NCBI GenBank assembly: GCA_964498755.1
Contig: CAZCIB010000010.1
Span: 1-62,198 of the forward strand
Length of the DNA: 62,198 bases
Direction: 5' to 3'
DNA from: RZZS01 sp964498755
GTDB lineage: Bacteria; Pseudomonadota; Alphaproteobacteria; Micavibrionales; Micavibrionaceae
Shown: piece after piece, positions 45,042-53,340 of the stretch
Position numbering within the stretch: the stretch's first letter is position 1
Layout: every line of letters begins with the position of its first letter
Position numbers and translations under genes: made by a program
The notes under the pieces: generated by a model
Database searches by the model: none
Seen by the model: the letters and a program-made list of their open reading frames with translations, nothing else
Told to the model about the DNA's origin: nothing

Positions 45042-45142
45042 ATTTTATTCTGCTTAAAAAAACTTTTTTTGTCAAATAGGATATTATAAACTACTCTAAT
45101 ATCGCCTTGTTTCTTGTGCCACACTTTGAAATAGTCGTTCCC

Positions 45143-46552
45143 ATGAAATACGTGTCCACGCGCGGGGAGGCTGCGCCCGCATCATTCGAGGAAACGCTGT
45201 TGTCCGGCATGGTGCCGGATGGCGGGCTGTATCTGCCGGAGCGCTGGCCCGACATCACGGCGGACGAAATCCGTACCCTGTCCGGCAAGCCCTATGCCGA
45301 AGTGGCCGAGGCCGTACTTGCGCCGTTTGTGGCGCGCTCCCTGCCCGCGCATGAGCTTCAGCCCTTGCTGCGCAAAACCTACGATACGGGCGCGTTCCGG
45401 CACACGGCGCGCGCGCCGCTGGTTCAGGTGGCAGAGAATTTATGGATTCTCGAACTCTTCCATGGGCCGACGATTGCGTTCAAGGATTATGCGCTGCAAT
45501 TCCTGGGCAACCTCTTCGATCATGTGCTGGAGAAGCGCGGCGAGCGCATTACAATCGTCGGTGCGACGTCCGGAGATACGGGCTCTGCGGCGATTGAGGC
45601 CTGCCGGGGATGTAAAAACATCGATATTTTTATCCTGCACCCGAAGGGCCGGGTGTCGGACGTGCAGCGCAAGCAGATGACGACCGTCGACGCGCCGAAC
45701 GTGCATAACATCGCGCTGGAGGGGGATTTCGACGACTGTCAGGCTCTTGTAAAGGCCATGTTTGCCGATGAAAAATTCCGGGGCGATATGCGTTTGTCGG
45801 CGGTGAATTCCATTAACTGGGCCCGGATCGTCGCGCAGAGCGTGTATTACTTTACCTCTGCCATAGCGCTCGGCGCGCCGGACCGGCGGGTCAGCTACGC
45901 CGTGCCGACCGGGAATTTCGGCAATGTCTTCGCCGCGCATGTGGCGCGGAAAATGGGCCTTCCGGTTGACAGGCTGATTATCGGCACGAACCGGAACGAT
46001 ATCCTCACGCGGTTTTTTGAAACCGGTTCCATGACGCGCGAGACCGTCAACCCGTCCTTGAGCCCGAGCATGGACATTCAGGTCTCGAGCAATTTCGAGC
46101 GGTATCTGTACGGCCTGCTGGACGGCGACGCCGCACGGCTTCGCGGGATGATGCTCGCGTTCAAACAGGGCGGAAGCTTCACCGTTTCCGAGGACGAGCT
46201 GAAACGCGCGCGGAGCGATTTTGCGGCGCGCCGCTGCGGCGAGGATGACACGCTGGAGACGATGCGCCGGATTTACGCGGAAAGCGGCTATCTGATTGAC
46301 CCGCATACGGCCGTCGGGGTTCATGCAGCGATGCGGGAAAGCGTCAATGAACCAGATAGCGCCGCGCCCATCGTTGCGCTGGCCTGCGCCCATCCGGCCA
46401 AATTCCCGGACGCGGTCGAAAAAGCCACCGGCATCAGACCGCCTCTGCCGGATCATCTCTCGGATTTGTTCTCCCGCCCCGAACGCGCAAAAACCCTCCC
46501 AAACGATCTGGAGAAGGTGATGGGGTTTGTGCGGGGGGAATCATCAAGCTGA
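45143..46552 (+). CDS. thrC: Threonine synthase ThrC
   Basis: PLP enzyme converting O-phosphohomoserine to threonine. Starts MKYVSTRGEAAPASFEETLL and contains the PLP lysine in FKDYALQFLGN near residue 113, ATSGDTGSAAIEA, NSINWARI and YAVPTGNFGNVFA. 469 residues matches the longer fungal/proteobacterial type. The ATG at 45143 is preferred over an earlier in-frame codon at 45107 because the family N-terminus begins there. Confidence 0.94.
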   Translation: MKYVSTRGEAAPASFEETLLSGMVPDGGLYLPERWPDITADEIRTLSGKPYAEVAEAVLAPFVARSLPAHELQPLLRKTYDTGAFRHTARAPLVQVAENLWILELFHGPTIAFKDYALQFLGNLFDHVLEKRGERITIVGATSGDTGSAAIEACRGCKNIDIFILHPKGRVSDVQRKQMTTVDAPNVHNIALEGDFDDCQALVKAMFADEKFRGDMRLSAVNSINWARIVAQSVYYFTSAIALGAPDRRVSYAVPTGNFGNVFAAHVARKMGLPVDRLIIGTNRNDILTRFFETGSMTRETVNPSLSPSMDIQVSSNFERYLYGLLDGDAARLRGMMLAFKQGGSFTVSEDELKRARSDFAARRCGEDDTLETMRRIYAESGYLIDPHTAVGVHAAMRESVNEPDSAAPIVALACAHPAKFPDAVEKATGIRPPLPDHLSDLFSRPERAKTLPNDLEKVMGFVRGESSS

Positions 46553-46563
46553 AAGCGGCCGCC

Positions 46564-47118
46564 TCATTCGGAGGCCGACCAACGCAGGAACACGCGCGGG
46601 CGATCACGCAAAGTCTCTATGAGGGGCTCATCTCCCTGACGAACTATAGTGAAATCGAGGCTTTCGTAAAAATTAATAGCGGGATTGACTTGATCTGTTC
46701 CATGGACGCGCCGGAGCGTACGCACGAGAATTTCGCTGAACGGGGATTCCATGCCTTGCCGTAAAGCGTTTACCAGCATCGTGCCAACGCCCATGCCGCG
46801 CGCGGTCTGAGACACGCCGAGTTCCGATAAATACAGGCATTTTTCTGGATCAATGCCGTAGTCCGCCGGGCTGGATTGAAAATTACCATAAGACGTAAAT
46901 GGCTGCGCGAGACAATAACCTAAAATGCCCTTTTCGTTTTGCGCAAGGAGTATGACGCACGCATCCTCACACGCCCTCGGAAGCCAGTCAGCAGCCCGAA
47001 AAGCCCCAGGATCATCAAAATAAGGCTCTCCGCTCTGCACCTCATCGACGAGGTTTGCGAGTTCAGAAAACCGGCTTATTTCCTCACTATTGTTCAGGCG
47101 CTCTAATTTAATCTTCAT
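46564..47118 (-). CDS. GNAT-family acetyltransferase
   Basis: 184 residues from the ATG at 47118. GNAT core with LYLSELGVSQTARGMGVGTMLV (acetyl-CoA loop RGMGVG near 110), and NPAINFYESLDF typical of the terminal strand. Substrate unknown. A longer open frame to 47388 reads into the GST gene and is not credible. It is 31 bases downstream of the GST gene on the same strand, so it may be part of the same Fur-linked unit. Confidence 0.72.
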   Translation of the reverse strand: MKIKLERLNNSEEISRFSELANLVDEVQSGEPYFDDPGAFRAADWLPRACEDACVILLAQNEKGILGYCLAQPFTSYGNFQSSPADYGIDPEKCLYLSELGVSQTARGMGVGTMLVNALRQGMESPFSEILVRTLRRVHGTDQVNPAINFYESLDFTIVRQGDEPLIETLRDRPRVFLRWSASE

Positions 47119-47149
47119 ATTATTCTTCACAAATCTCTGTAACAAAGGC

Positions 47150-47857
47150 TTAGCCTGCCTCCTGCCTAGCAGGTTTATAAGAAAGAACGTCTTTCCGCAT
47201 CGCCTGCAATAGATGTCCTGATTTTTGCCTCCCACAAACCAGATCGAAACATCTTGCAATTGCGCTGTAACGACCGAGAACATCGTCATTGTACGCGTAT
47301 CCGTATGCGGCCCACATGGACAGATAGATATCAACAAGGCTGAAACGCTCTCCCAGAATAAAAGGGCCCCTTTGAACCAGAAATTCATTAAGTACCGCCC
47401 AGCGTTCCAAAGCGCGTTCTATCGCGTCTGATTTAATTTTGGCGACTGTATCCGGCGTTGGCGCAAACCTCTCCGGGAAGAAAACCTGCTTAGACGGCGG
47501 CTGAATGTCATTCGTAATAAAAAAGTATTTGCTTAGAAAATAACCGCGATCCGCCTCTTCCGGTTTTGGCGCAAGCAGCCCCGTGCCGTCCTTATCCACC
47601 AGCCAGAGACATATCGCAGCAGCTTCGTGCATAACCTCCCCGCTTGGCAATACAAGAGCCGGAATATAGCCCGCCGGGTTTATTTTTAAGTATTCCGGGT
47701 CGCGGTGCTCCCCGTCCCGCGTTACAACCTGCCTGTAGTCATAGGGAATATCGAGCTCTTCCAGAACCATACGGACGGCTGTGACGCGCGACACATAGCC
47801 GCCGAACAATATGCACGAGTCGGAATTAGCGGGTATTGCGAACTTTTTGTTTTTCAT
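47150..47857 (-). CDS. Glutathione S-transferase-family protein
   Basis: 235 residues from the ATG at 47857 with AAAAGG upstream. N-terminal thioredoxin fold (about 10-85: SRVTAVRMVLEELDIPYDY, INPAGYIPALVLPSGEVMHEAAAI, which has the cis-Pro and ES/EA motif) and a helical C-terminus (FSLVDIYLSMWAAYGY). Usually conjugates or reduces using glutathione. It is divergent from the nicotianamine-synthase-like gene with a shared Fur box only 24 bases before its start, so it may act on a related metabolite or in iron stress. Confidence 0.82.
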   Translation of the reverse strand: MKNKKFAIPANSDSCILFGGYVSRVTAVRMVLEELDIPYDYRQVVTRDGEHRDPEYLKINPAGYIPALVLPSGEVMHEAAAICLWLVDKDGTGLLAPKPEEADRGYFLSKYFFITNDIQPPSKQVFFPERFAPTPDTVAKIKSDAIERALERWAVLNEFLVQRGPFILGERFSLVDIYLSMWAAYGYAYNDDVLGRYSAIARCFDLVCGRQKSGHLLQAMRKDVLSYKPARQEAG

Positions 47858-47881
47858 AGATTTTGCCTTTTTGCAGTTTAT

Positions 47882-47900
47882 GAGAATGATTATCATTTTT
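47882..47900. promoter_or_regulatory. Fur box in the GST / nicotianamine-synthase-like divergent promoter
   Basis: GAGAATGATTATCATTTTT matches the 19-bp Fur consensus GATAATGATAATCATTATC at 15 positions, with both central half sites intact. It lies 24 bases before the GST start and about 75 before the forward gene start, and abuts the forward -35 box. Confidence 0.8.
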
Positions 47901-47903
47901 GTT

Positions 47904-47932
47904 TTGACAGAGGAAGCGCAAAAGTGTAAGCC
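47904..47932 (+). promoter_or_regulatory. Putative promoter of the nicotianamine-synthase-like gene
   Basis: Consensus TTGACA at 47904-47909 with TAAGCC 17 bases downstream; the Fur box ends four bases before the -35 box, as in iron-repressed promoters. Confidence 0.5.
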
Positions 47933-47974
47933 CATCACTTGAAAATGAAGATCATCTAAACAAAGGCAGGTAAA

Positions 47975-48868
47975 GTGTCCCGGGAACTTGAACTCAGCGA
48001 TTTTATTCAAATGGTTCTGAATACCTTCAGTTTTCTGGAGACTCAGGAAGATCTATCGCCTGGAAATCATGAATTGAACACTGTCTTGGGCTCATTTGTC
48101 GGAGCTGTGCTTGATCTGTCTGGTGACGATGAAAAATTACGCGCCCTTGAAGACTCTCGTGTTCGAAACATCAGAGCTCCCATGCTTCAAAAACTTGCTG
48201 AAGCGGAATTTCACATGGAGCGATATTTCGCTGAAATGTTTTCTAAACAACAATCCCTGTCATTGCCGGACCTTGATCAGTTCTGGTATCGCGATTGTTA
48301 TCACAAGCTTGCCCAGTTTGAAATTGAAGCGATGCACAAAACAGTATCCGAGAAAGACAAGCCGCTCAAAATGGCTTTCGTAGGCTCCGGCCCTTTGCCG
48401 CTCACAGGAATTGACATGTATCTGCAAAAGGGATGCGATATGCTCTGCGTGGACTGCGATCAGGAAGCAGCGACTTTATCTCGAAGCCTCGTCGAAAAAC
48501 TGGGACTCTCTCAGAAGATAAGTGTAGTTCAGCGCGATGGCTGCGAGCAGGACTATTCCGGATGCGACGTCGTATTGATTGCCGCTTTGGTGCCCGAAAA
48601 AGAAAAAGTTGTAAGGCGGGTCAGAGAGACTGCGCCGGACGCCGTTATAGGCATACGTTCAGTGCAAAGACTTAAAGCCTTGCTTTATGAGCCTGTCTCA
48701 ATCGAATTCGCCGCCGATCATGGCCTTGATTACAGCTGCACAAGCAGAGATGCGCGCAAAACCATCAATACAACGCATTTCTTTAAACCGGCAAGCATGA
48801 ACTGCCGTGCAGAAGCCGCCGCGACGACGGTCTCGTTTGAAACAGGTAAACCCGAAGACAGCCTTTAA
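47975..48868 (+). CDS. Nicotianamine-synthase-like aminocarboxypropyl transferase
   Basis: 297 residues with the nicotianamine synthase pattern: an N-terminal helical part with FWYRDCYHKLAQFEIEAM near 103-120 (matching the YxNYxxLxxLE segment that carries a key glutamate), then a Rossmann-type domain with AFVGSGPLPLTGIDMYL near 134, CVDCDQEA near 158, DVVLIAALVPEKEKVVRRV near 198 and IRSVQRLKALLYEPV near 227. Relatives use SAM as donor of aminocarboxypropyl groups: plant NAS makes nicotianamine, CntL of Staphylococcus makes the staphylopine precursor. Start GTG with GGCAGG upstream. A Fur box sits in the divergent promoter. No racemase, opine dehydrogenase or transporter partner is in the window, so the product is open. 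Confidence 0.75.
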   Translation: MSRELELSDFIQMVLNTFSFLETQEDLSPGNHELNTVLGSFVGAVLDLSGDDEKLRALEDSRVRNIRAPMLQKLAEAEFHMERYFAEMFSKQQSLSLPDLDQFWYRDCYHKLAQFEIEAMHKTVSEKDKPLKMAFVGSGPLPLTGIDMYLQKGCDMLCVDCDQEAATLSRSLVEKLGLSQKISVVQRDGCEQDYSGCDVVLIAALVPEKEKVVRRVRETAPDAVIGIRSVQRLKALLYEPVSIEFAADHGLDYSCTSRDARKTINTTHFFKPASMNCRAEAAATTVSFETGKPEDSL

Positions 48869-48869
48869 A

Positions 48870-50141
48870 TCAAACCCCTGAAAACACCAGACTCGCATTC
48901 GTGCCCCCAAACCCGAACGAGTTTGAGAGGGCTGTTTTCACCGCCTTCTCCTTAGCGGCTTTCGGCACGAGGTCGATGCCCTGGCAGGGCTCGGAGACGT
49001 TTTCAAGATTGAGCGTCGGCGGCAGGACGCCCGTTTCCATCGCCTTGATCGTATAGATCGCCTCGACGGCCCCGGCGGCGCCGAGCAAATGCCCGATGGC
49101 CGATTTGGTCGAGGACATGGACACGCCCGCGATATCGCCGCCGAACAGGCGCTTCACCGCGCCGCATTCGATGCCGTCGCCTGCGGGCGTGGACGTGCCG
49201 TGCGCGTTGATATAGTCGATCTGGTCCGGCGTGACGCCGGCGCGTTTGAGCGCAGCCCGCATGGCGCGGTAACCGCCGCTGCCGTCCTGCGAGGGCGAGG
49301 TGATATGATAGGCGTCGCCCGACATGCCGTACCCGGTGATTTCGGCGTAGATGTGCGCGCCGCGCTTTTTGGCGTGTTCGTATTCCTCGAGCACGAGAAT
49401 TCCTGCGCCCTCTGCGATGACAAAACCGTCGCGGCCCTCGTCGAACGGGCGCGAGGCCTCTTCCGGCCTGTCGTTGTAACCCGTGGACAGCGCGCGCGCG
49501 GCGGCGAACCCGGCCATGCCGATGCGGTTGACGGCGGCCTCGGCCCCGCCCGCGATCATGACGTCCGCGTCGTCCAGAATAATAATCCGCGCGGCGTCGC
49601 CAATCGCATGAGTCCCCGTCGCGCAGGCCGTGACCACGGAATGATTGGGTCCGCGAAAGCCGTACTTGATGGAAACATGGCCCGAGGCCAAGTTGATCAG
49701 CATGCCCGGCACGCTGAAAGGCGAGACGCGGCGCGGCCCCTGTCCGTGAAGCGTAAGCGAGGTATTGTCGATCGTCGTCAGCCCGCCAATCCCGGCGCCG
49801 ATCATCACGCCGGTGCGGTCGAGGTCTTCCTCTTCCGACGGCGCCCAGCCTGATTCCGCAATGGCTTCCTGCGCGGCGGCCATGGCGTATACGATGAACT
49901 GGTCGGTTTTGCGCTGCTCCTTGGGCGGCATGTACAGATCGGCGTTAAACGCGCCGTTTTCCGGCGTTTCGCTGTCCGTCTTCGGCACGACGCCCGCGAT
50001 TTGCGAGGCGAGGTCGGCGGCTTCCATATGCGTAATCGCGCGGATGCCCGTTTTGCCCGCCGTAATTTCCGCCCAGTTAAACGGGACGCCGACGCCCAGC
50101 GGCGAAACCATACCCATGCCCGTGACAACGACTCGTCTCAT
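48870..50141 (-). CDS. fabF: 3-oxoacyl-ACP synthase II FabF
   Basis: Elongating condensing enzyme of fatty-acid synthesis. 423 residues with RRVVVTGMGMVSPLG at the start, the nucleophile cysteine in VTACATGTHAIG near 171, the INAHGTSTPAGD His segment near 314, SSTKSAIGHLLGAAGAVE near 345 and terminal NSFGFGGTNASLVF. GGAGAAG precedes the ATG. It lies behind acpP on the same strand with a hairpin between. Confidence 0.95.
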   Translation of the reverse strand: MRRVVVTGMGMVSPLGVGVPFNWAEITAGKTGIRAITHMEAADLASQIAGVVPKTDSETPENGAFNADLYMPPKEQRKTDQFIVYAMAAAQEAIAESGWAPSEEEDLDRTGVMIGAGIGGLTTIDNTSLTLHGQGPRRVSPFSVPGMLINLASGHVSIKYGFRGPNHSVVTACATGTHAIGDAARIIILDDADVMIAGGAEAAVNRIGMAGFAAARALSTGYNDRPEEASRPFDEGRDGFVIAEGAGILVLEEYEHAKKRGAHIYAEITGYGMSGDAYHITSPSQDGSGGYRAMRAALKRAGVTPDQIDYINAHGTSTPAGDGIECGAVKRLFGGDIAGVSMSSTKSAIGHLLGAAGAVEAIYTIKAMETGVLPPTLNLENVSEPCQGIDLVPKAAKEKAVKTALSNSFGFGGTNASLVFSGV

Positions 50142-50159
50142 GATTCTTCTCCATATGAT

Positions 50160-50191
50160 GAGGACACAATAAAGCTATTGTGTCCTCTTTT
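50160..50191. terminator. Hairpin between acpP and fabF
   Basis: GAGGACACAATA (50160-50171), loop AAGC, TATTGTGTCCTC (50176-50187): perfect 12-bp stem. On the minus strand it follows acpP without a T-run, so it may be a leaky terminator or RNA-stabilising hairpin giving more acpP than fabF message. Confidence 0.6.
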
Positions 50192-50222
50192 GAAGTCGGC
50201 AATATCGGAACGGCGCAAGCGC

Positions 50223-50462
50223 TTACTCGGCGGCGTTTTCCTTGATGAAGTTGATCGCGTCGCCAACCGTCTGGATTTTCTCGGCGGCGTCGTCCGGAAT
50301 TTCAACGCTGAATTCTTCTTCGAACGCCATAACCAGCTCGACCGTGTCGAGGGAATCGGCTCCCAGATCGTCTATAAAGCTCGCGTTTTCGCTGACCTTG
50401 TCTTCGTCAACGCCCAGATGTTCAACAACAATCTTTTTCACGCGCTCGGCAATGTCACTCAT
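50223..50462 (-). CDS. acpP: Acyl carrier protein AcpP
   Basis: 79-residue acidic carrier protein; the 4'-phosphopantetheine serine is Ser37 in GADSLDTVELVMAFEEEF. Shuttles growing acyl chains between fatty-acid synthesis enzymes. Next to fabF; fabD and fabG are on the other strand 3-5 kb away. Confidence 0.97.
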   Translation of the reverse strand: MSDIAERVKKIVVEHLGVDEDKVSENASFIDDLGADSLDTVELVMAFEEEFSVEIPDDAAEKIQTVGDAINFIKENAAE

Positions 50463-50577
50463 CGTTTTCGTCCTACCTCAGTTGTTTTCGTTAAGATTTG
50501 AACGGAAGCGACTGTAACAGCCCGACCGTCTTTTGCAAAGATTAAGTTCAAGTAGCATACGAACCTTTTCATGGCCA

Positions 50578-50619
50578 GCGTTTTCCTTTCCCGGGCTTGC
50601 CGGGAGATGTGGAAAACGC
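50578..50619. terminator. Nested hairpin after rplI
   Basis: Outer arms GCGTTTTCC (50578-50586) and GGAAAACGC (50611-50619) enclose CCCGGcttgCCGGG. Downstream of rplI on the minus strand. Confidence 0.55.
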
Positions 50620-50633
50620 CGGGCGCAAAGAAA

Positions 50634-51395
50634 TCAGCTCGCCTTTTCGGTATCTTCTTCGGTTGCGTCTTCAGAGGTTTCTTCCGAAGACCCGGTAGCG
50701 GAATGCGCTTCAACTCCGTTTTCTGCGGACTGAGTCTCAGCCTCAGCCTCCGCTGCGGCCTTTTCGGCTTCCTCGGCTTCGCGGGCGGCCTTTTCGGCGG
50801 CGTAGGCCTCTTCCTCCAGAACGTCCTGAAGCTTTTCTTCCGTCGATTCCGGCTCCTCTTCAACCGTGGAGGTTTCAACGATGCCGCCGGCGTCGGCGAT
50901 CAGGGCCTTGCCGGTTTTCTGCTGAATCGCGGCTTCGTCGTTGGAACGCGCGACATTGACCGTCACGTCAACCTTGACTTCCGGGTGCAGGCGGACCGGA
51001 ACGGGGAACAGGCCAATGGTTTTGAAGTTCTGGTTAAGCTCGACCATGCCGCGCTCGATTTTCTCATCGGCCAGCGTGGAAATTTCCTCGGCGATGTCGC
51101 GTGCGGTCACCGAACCATAAAGCTGGCCGCCTTCGGAGGCCTGACGGATGATCGGCACGGTGAGGCCTTCGAGCTTTTTGGCGCGTTTGGAGGCGTCGTC
51201 CTTGCGTTTGTCGTTCTCGGCTTCGAGCGATTTACGCTGCGCCTCGAAGTAAGCGAGGTTGGACTTCGTCGCGCGCAGGGCTTTTTTCTGCGGCAACAGG
51301 TAATTGCGCGCATAGCCGGGCTTGACCGCGACGACGTCGCCGAGATTGCCGAGCTTTTCGATGCGCTCTAACAGAATGATTTGCGTTGCAGGCAT
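50634..51395 (-). CDS. rplI: 50S ribosomal protein L9 with long acidic tail
   Basis: 253 residues; the L9 core occupies about 1-150 (MPATQIILLERIEKLGNLGD, VKPGYARNYLLPQKKALRAT, GGQLYGSVTARDIA). After about residue 170 comes an 80-residue Glu/Ala-rich tail (EEAEKAAAEAEAETQS and similar) not found in E. coli L9 (149 residues). The tail is low complexity and probably disordered or helical. Confidence 0.93.
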   Translation of the reverse strand: MPATQIILLERIEKLGNLGDVVAVKPGYARNYLLPQKKALRATKSNLAYFEAQRKSLEAENDKRKDDASKRAKKLEGLTVPIIRQASEGGQLYGSVTARDIAEEISTLADEKIERGMVELNQNFKTIGLFPVPVRLHPEVKVDVTVNVARSNDEAAIQQKTGKALIADAGGIVETSTVEEEPESTEEKLQDVLEEEAYAAEKAAREAEEAEKAAAEAEAETQSAENGVEAHSATGSSEETSEDATEEDTEKAS

Positions 51396-51414
51396 TGTTT
51401 CTTCCTCTTCAATA

Positions 51415-51780
51415 CTATATCGTCAAACCACCGGGGTTTACGGGGGTGGCACCCGTGAGGGCTTTAGGGCGTAAAGTGGATCCGCCGACCTCACTTAAAG
51501 TTAATTCAGGGAAGCGTTCCATCAGTAACTCCTTAGCTTTGCCGAGAATCTCATCAGATACTGGCTGCCCCTCCTCTACAGTCCAGTCAAAAACTGTGAG
51601 AGTGACAGACTCTACGCTTTGATCCTCGAGTGGCACAGAAGGGTCAGGCGCAGGAATGGGAGAAATTGAAGCGTATAGCTCGCACTCTCCTTTTCCTGTT
51701 TCTTGTCTAAGTTTAGGCAAAATCTCCCGGCTAAAAACCCGGGCAACTTTTGAGGCTTCAGTTAAGCTCATATTTGCCAT
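51415..51780 (-). CDS. Hypothetical protein between rpsR and rplI
   Basis: 121 residues with AGGAG well placed before the ATG. Acidic and proline-containing with a possible alpha/beta fold (SVTLTVFDWTVEEGQPVS), no signal or membrane segment. Sits between S18 and L9, where many alphaproteobacteria carry a membrane protein gene instead. Family not recognised. Confidence 0.68.
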   Translation of the reverse strand: MANMSLTEASKVARVFSREILPKLRQETGKGECELYASISPIPAPDPSVPLEDQSVESVTLTVFDWTVEEGQPVSDEILGKAKELLMERFPELTLSEVGGSTLRPKALTGATPVNPGGLTI

Positions 51781-51818
51781 CTTACAGTTCCTCCTGAAAT
51801 AACAAGCTTCCTTGCGAA

Positions 51819-52088
51819 CTAACGCCCCGGCCCTTCCGACTCCTGCCGGACATAGGGCAGAAGCGCCATGTAGCGCGCGCGCTTGATCGCCTTGGACAGC
51901 TCGCGCTGTTTCTTTTGCGAAACGGCCGTGATGCGGCTCGGCACGATTTTGCCGCGCTCGGACACGTAACGGCCAAGCATTTTCGTATCTTTCCAGTCAA
52001 TCTGCGGCGCGCCCTCGCCCGTGAACGGGCAGGTTTTACGGCGGCGGAAAAACTGCTTTTTCATTCCTGATGGATCGCCAAAAGACAT
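51819..52088 (-). CDS. rpsR: 30S ribosomal protein S18
   Basis: 89 residues with the S18 pattern FFRRRKTCPFTG, ERGKIVPSRITAVSQKKQRELSKAIKRAR and LLPYV. The start overlaps the rpsF stop (TAATG), so the two are translationally coupled. Binds 16S rRNA with S6. Confidence 0.96.
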   Translation of the reverse strand: MSFGDPSGMKKQFFRRRKTCPFTGEGAPQIDWKDTKMLGRYVSERGKIVPSRITAVSQKKQRELSKAIKRARYMALLPYVRQESEGPGR

Positions 52089-52447
52089 TATGCGGCCTCC
52101 TGTTCTGAATCGTCACTGTCTTTTCTCTTGTCGTCGGCTTGAACGGACGGGCCCTTGGTCAGCTCCTTGAGCTGGATCGTCATGTAGCGCAGAATATCCT
52201 CGTTGAGGCGCAGCTGGCGCTCGAGCTCCTGAATCGCCGTTCCCGGCGCTTCGCTCTCGATCAGGACGTAATGGCCTTTGCGGTTTTTCTTGATGCGGAA
52301 AGCCAGCGAGCGCAGGCCCCAGTCCTCGGTCTTGTGGACCTTGCCGCCATTGCCGCTGATGATGGAATCGCATTTCTGCTTGAGCTCGTCCACCTGCTGG
52401 GTCGAGAGCTCCTGCCGCGCGATAAACACGGTTTCGTAATAAGGCAT
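52088..52447 (-). CDS. rpsF: 30S ribosomal protein S6
   Basis: 119 residues starting MPYYETVFIARQELS at 52447 with GAGGAGACAG upstream. Core of S6 with LRSLAFRIKKNRKGHYVL, then an acidic C-terminal tail. First gene of the ribosomal protein unit reading to rplI. Confidence 0.96.
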   Translation of the reverse strand: MPYYETVFIARQELSTQQVDELKQKCDSIISGNGGKVHKTEDWGLRSLAFRIKKNRKGHYVLIESEAPGTAIQELERQLRLNEDILRYMTIQLKELTKGPSVQADDKRKDSDDSEQEAA

Positions 52448-52659
52448 ATACTGTCTCCTCTCGGGTTCTTTGCGGCCTTTAAACTTCTCTGAAAAAGAAG
52501 GGCCAGAGCCGGTTTCAAGCCTCATCAAAACCGGCGAGGGTTTTCAAGAATGTCCGGACTATACGGATTTATCCGCGAAAAGCAAGGGATTTTCGAAAGG
52601 TAGTCGATTTTGAGTCTCCCCTTTGCGTCCCGCGCGCGACAGCGCGTCACAATTTTTCA

Positions 52660-52732
52660 CCGCGAATGAACACGAATGGACACGAATGGGCTACAAAAAT
52701 ATTCGTGTGTATTTGCGTTCATTCGTGGTTTT
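52660..52732. repeat. Long imperfect palindrome upstream of rpsF
   Basis: The left arm (CCGCGAATGAACACGAATGG, continuing to 52688) pairs with the right arm (52702-52731) over about 28 bases with a few mismatches, loop GGCTACAAAAAT. It lies in the 406-base region 52448-52853 between the divergent rpsF and hypothetical gene, which otherwise holds only leader sequence. Confidence 0.65.
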
Positions 52733-52853
52733 AAACTGCCTGCGGCGCCTGCATGCGATTGCTTGTCGAAAAAGGTACGGTTTTGGTTGATTTACCGTAA
52801 CGGATGCCCTATCACTGCGGACAGGTAGTGGTAAGAAAACAAAGGGTGTGAAA

Positions 52854-53288
52854 ATGGATGGAGAAAGTAGCCAGAAAGTTAAGGGAGCTAAAGTAAAAGG
52901 CGCTAAAGAGCGGCGTAGCATTCTTGCGTTGTTCGGCATGCAATTAACGAAAGAAATGCTGTTGAAGGAAAAATTTTCCGTCAAGGCAAGCAAAAAAGGA
53001 GATCATGTTCGCATAGCCGCAAGGACAAAGAAGCCTCAACAGGAGGCTGATTTGCGCATATACAATGACGGCGTCATGGAAATTAACATGCTGGATGAGA
53101 GAGGGCAGAACCTGCACAGATTTATCGACGCTGGGGGACAAGTGCTCAGGCCAAAGTGGGATGGCGCTGCATTTGACGTTAAGATGGAGCCCGTTAATGA
53201 CGAGGCTGAAGTAGAACAAGTCAGCCAAGCGGCCAACAGCATCCAGCTTCTTGCTTCCGAAACGATTGAACGGCTTAACGCCTCTTGA
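52854..53288 (+). CDS. Hypothetical basic protein before fabD
   Basis: 144 residues from the ATG at 52854 (AAAGGG 7 bases upstream; GTG at 52848 is the alternative). Basic N-terminus (KVKGAKVKGAKERRS), beta-rich centre (HVRIAARTKK, LRIYNDGVMEINML) and an acidic C-terminus. No known domain. Confidence 0.6.
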   Translation: MDGESSQKVKGAKVKGAKERRSILALFGMQLTKEMLLKEKFSVKASKKGDHVRIAARTKKPQQEADLRIYNDGVMEINMLDERGQNLHRFIDAGGQVLRPKWDGAAFDVKMEPVNDEAEVEQVSQAANSIQLLASETIERLNAS

Positions 53289-53340
53289 ACAACCCTCTCC
53301 CAGACTGTAGAAGGATACAAAACACGAGAGGGCACGACAC

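Noticed and set aside
45440..46456. 338-residue minus-strand frame in thrC
   Set aside because: Sense strand is certain threonine synthase.
50571..51371. 266-residue plus-strand frame over rplI
   Set aside because: Mirror of L9 and its low-complexity tail.
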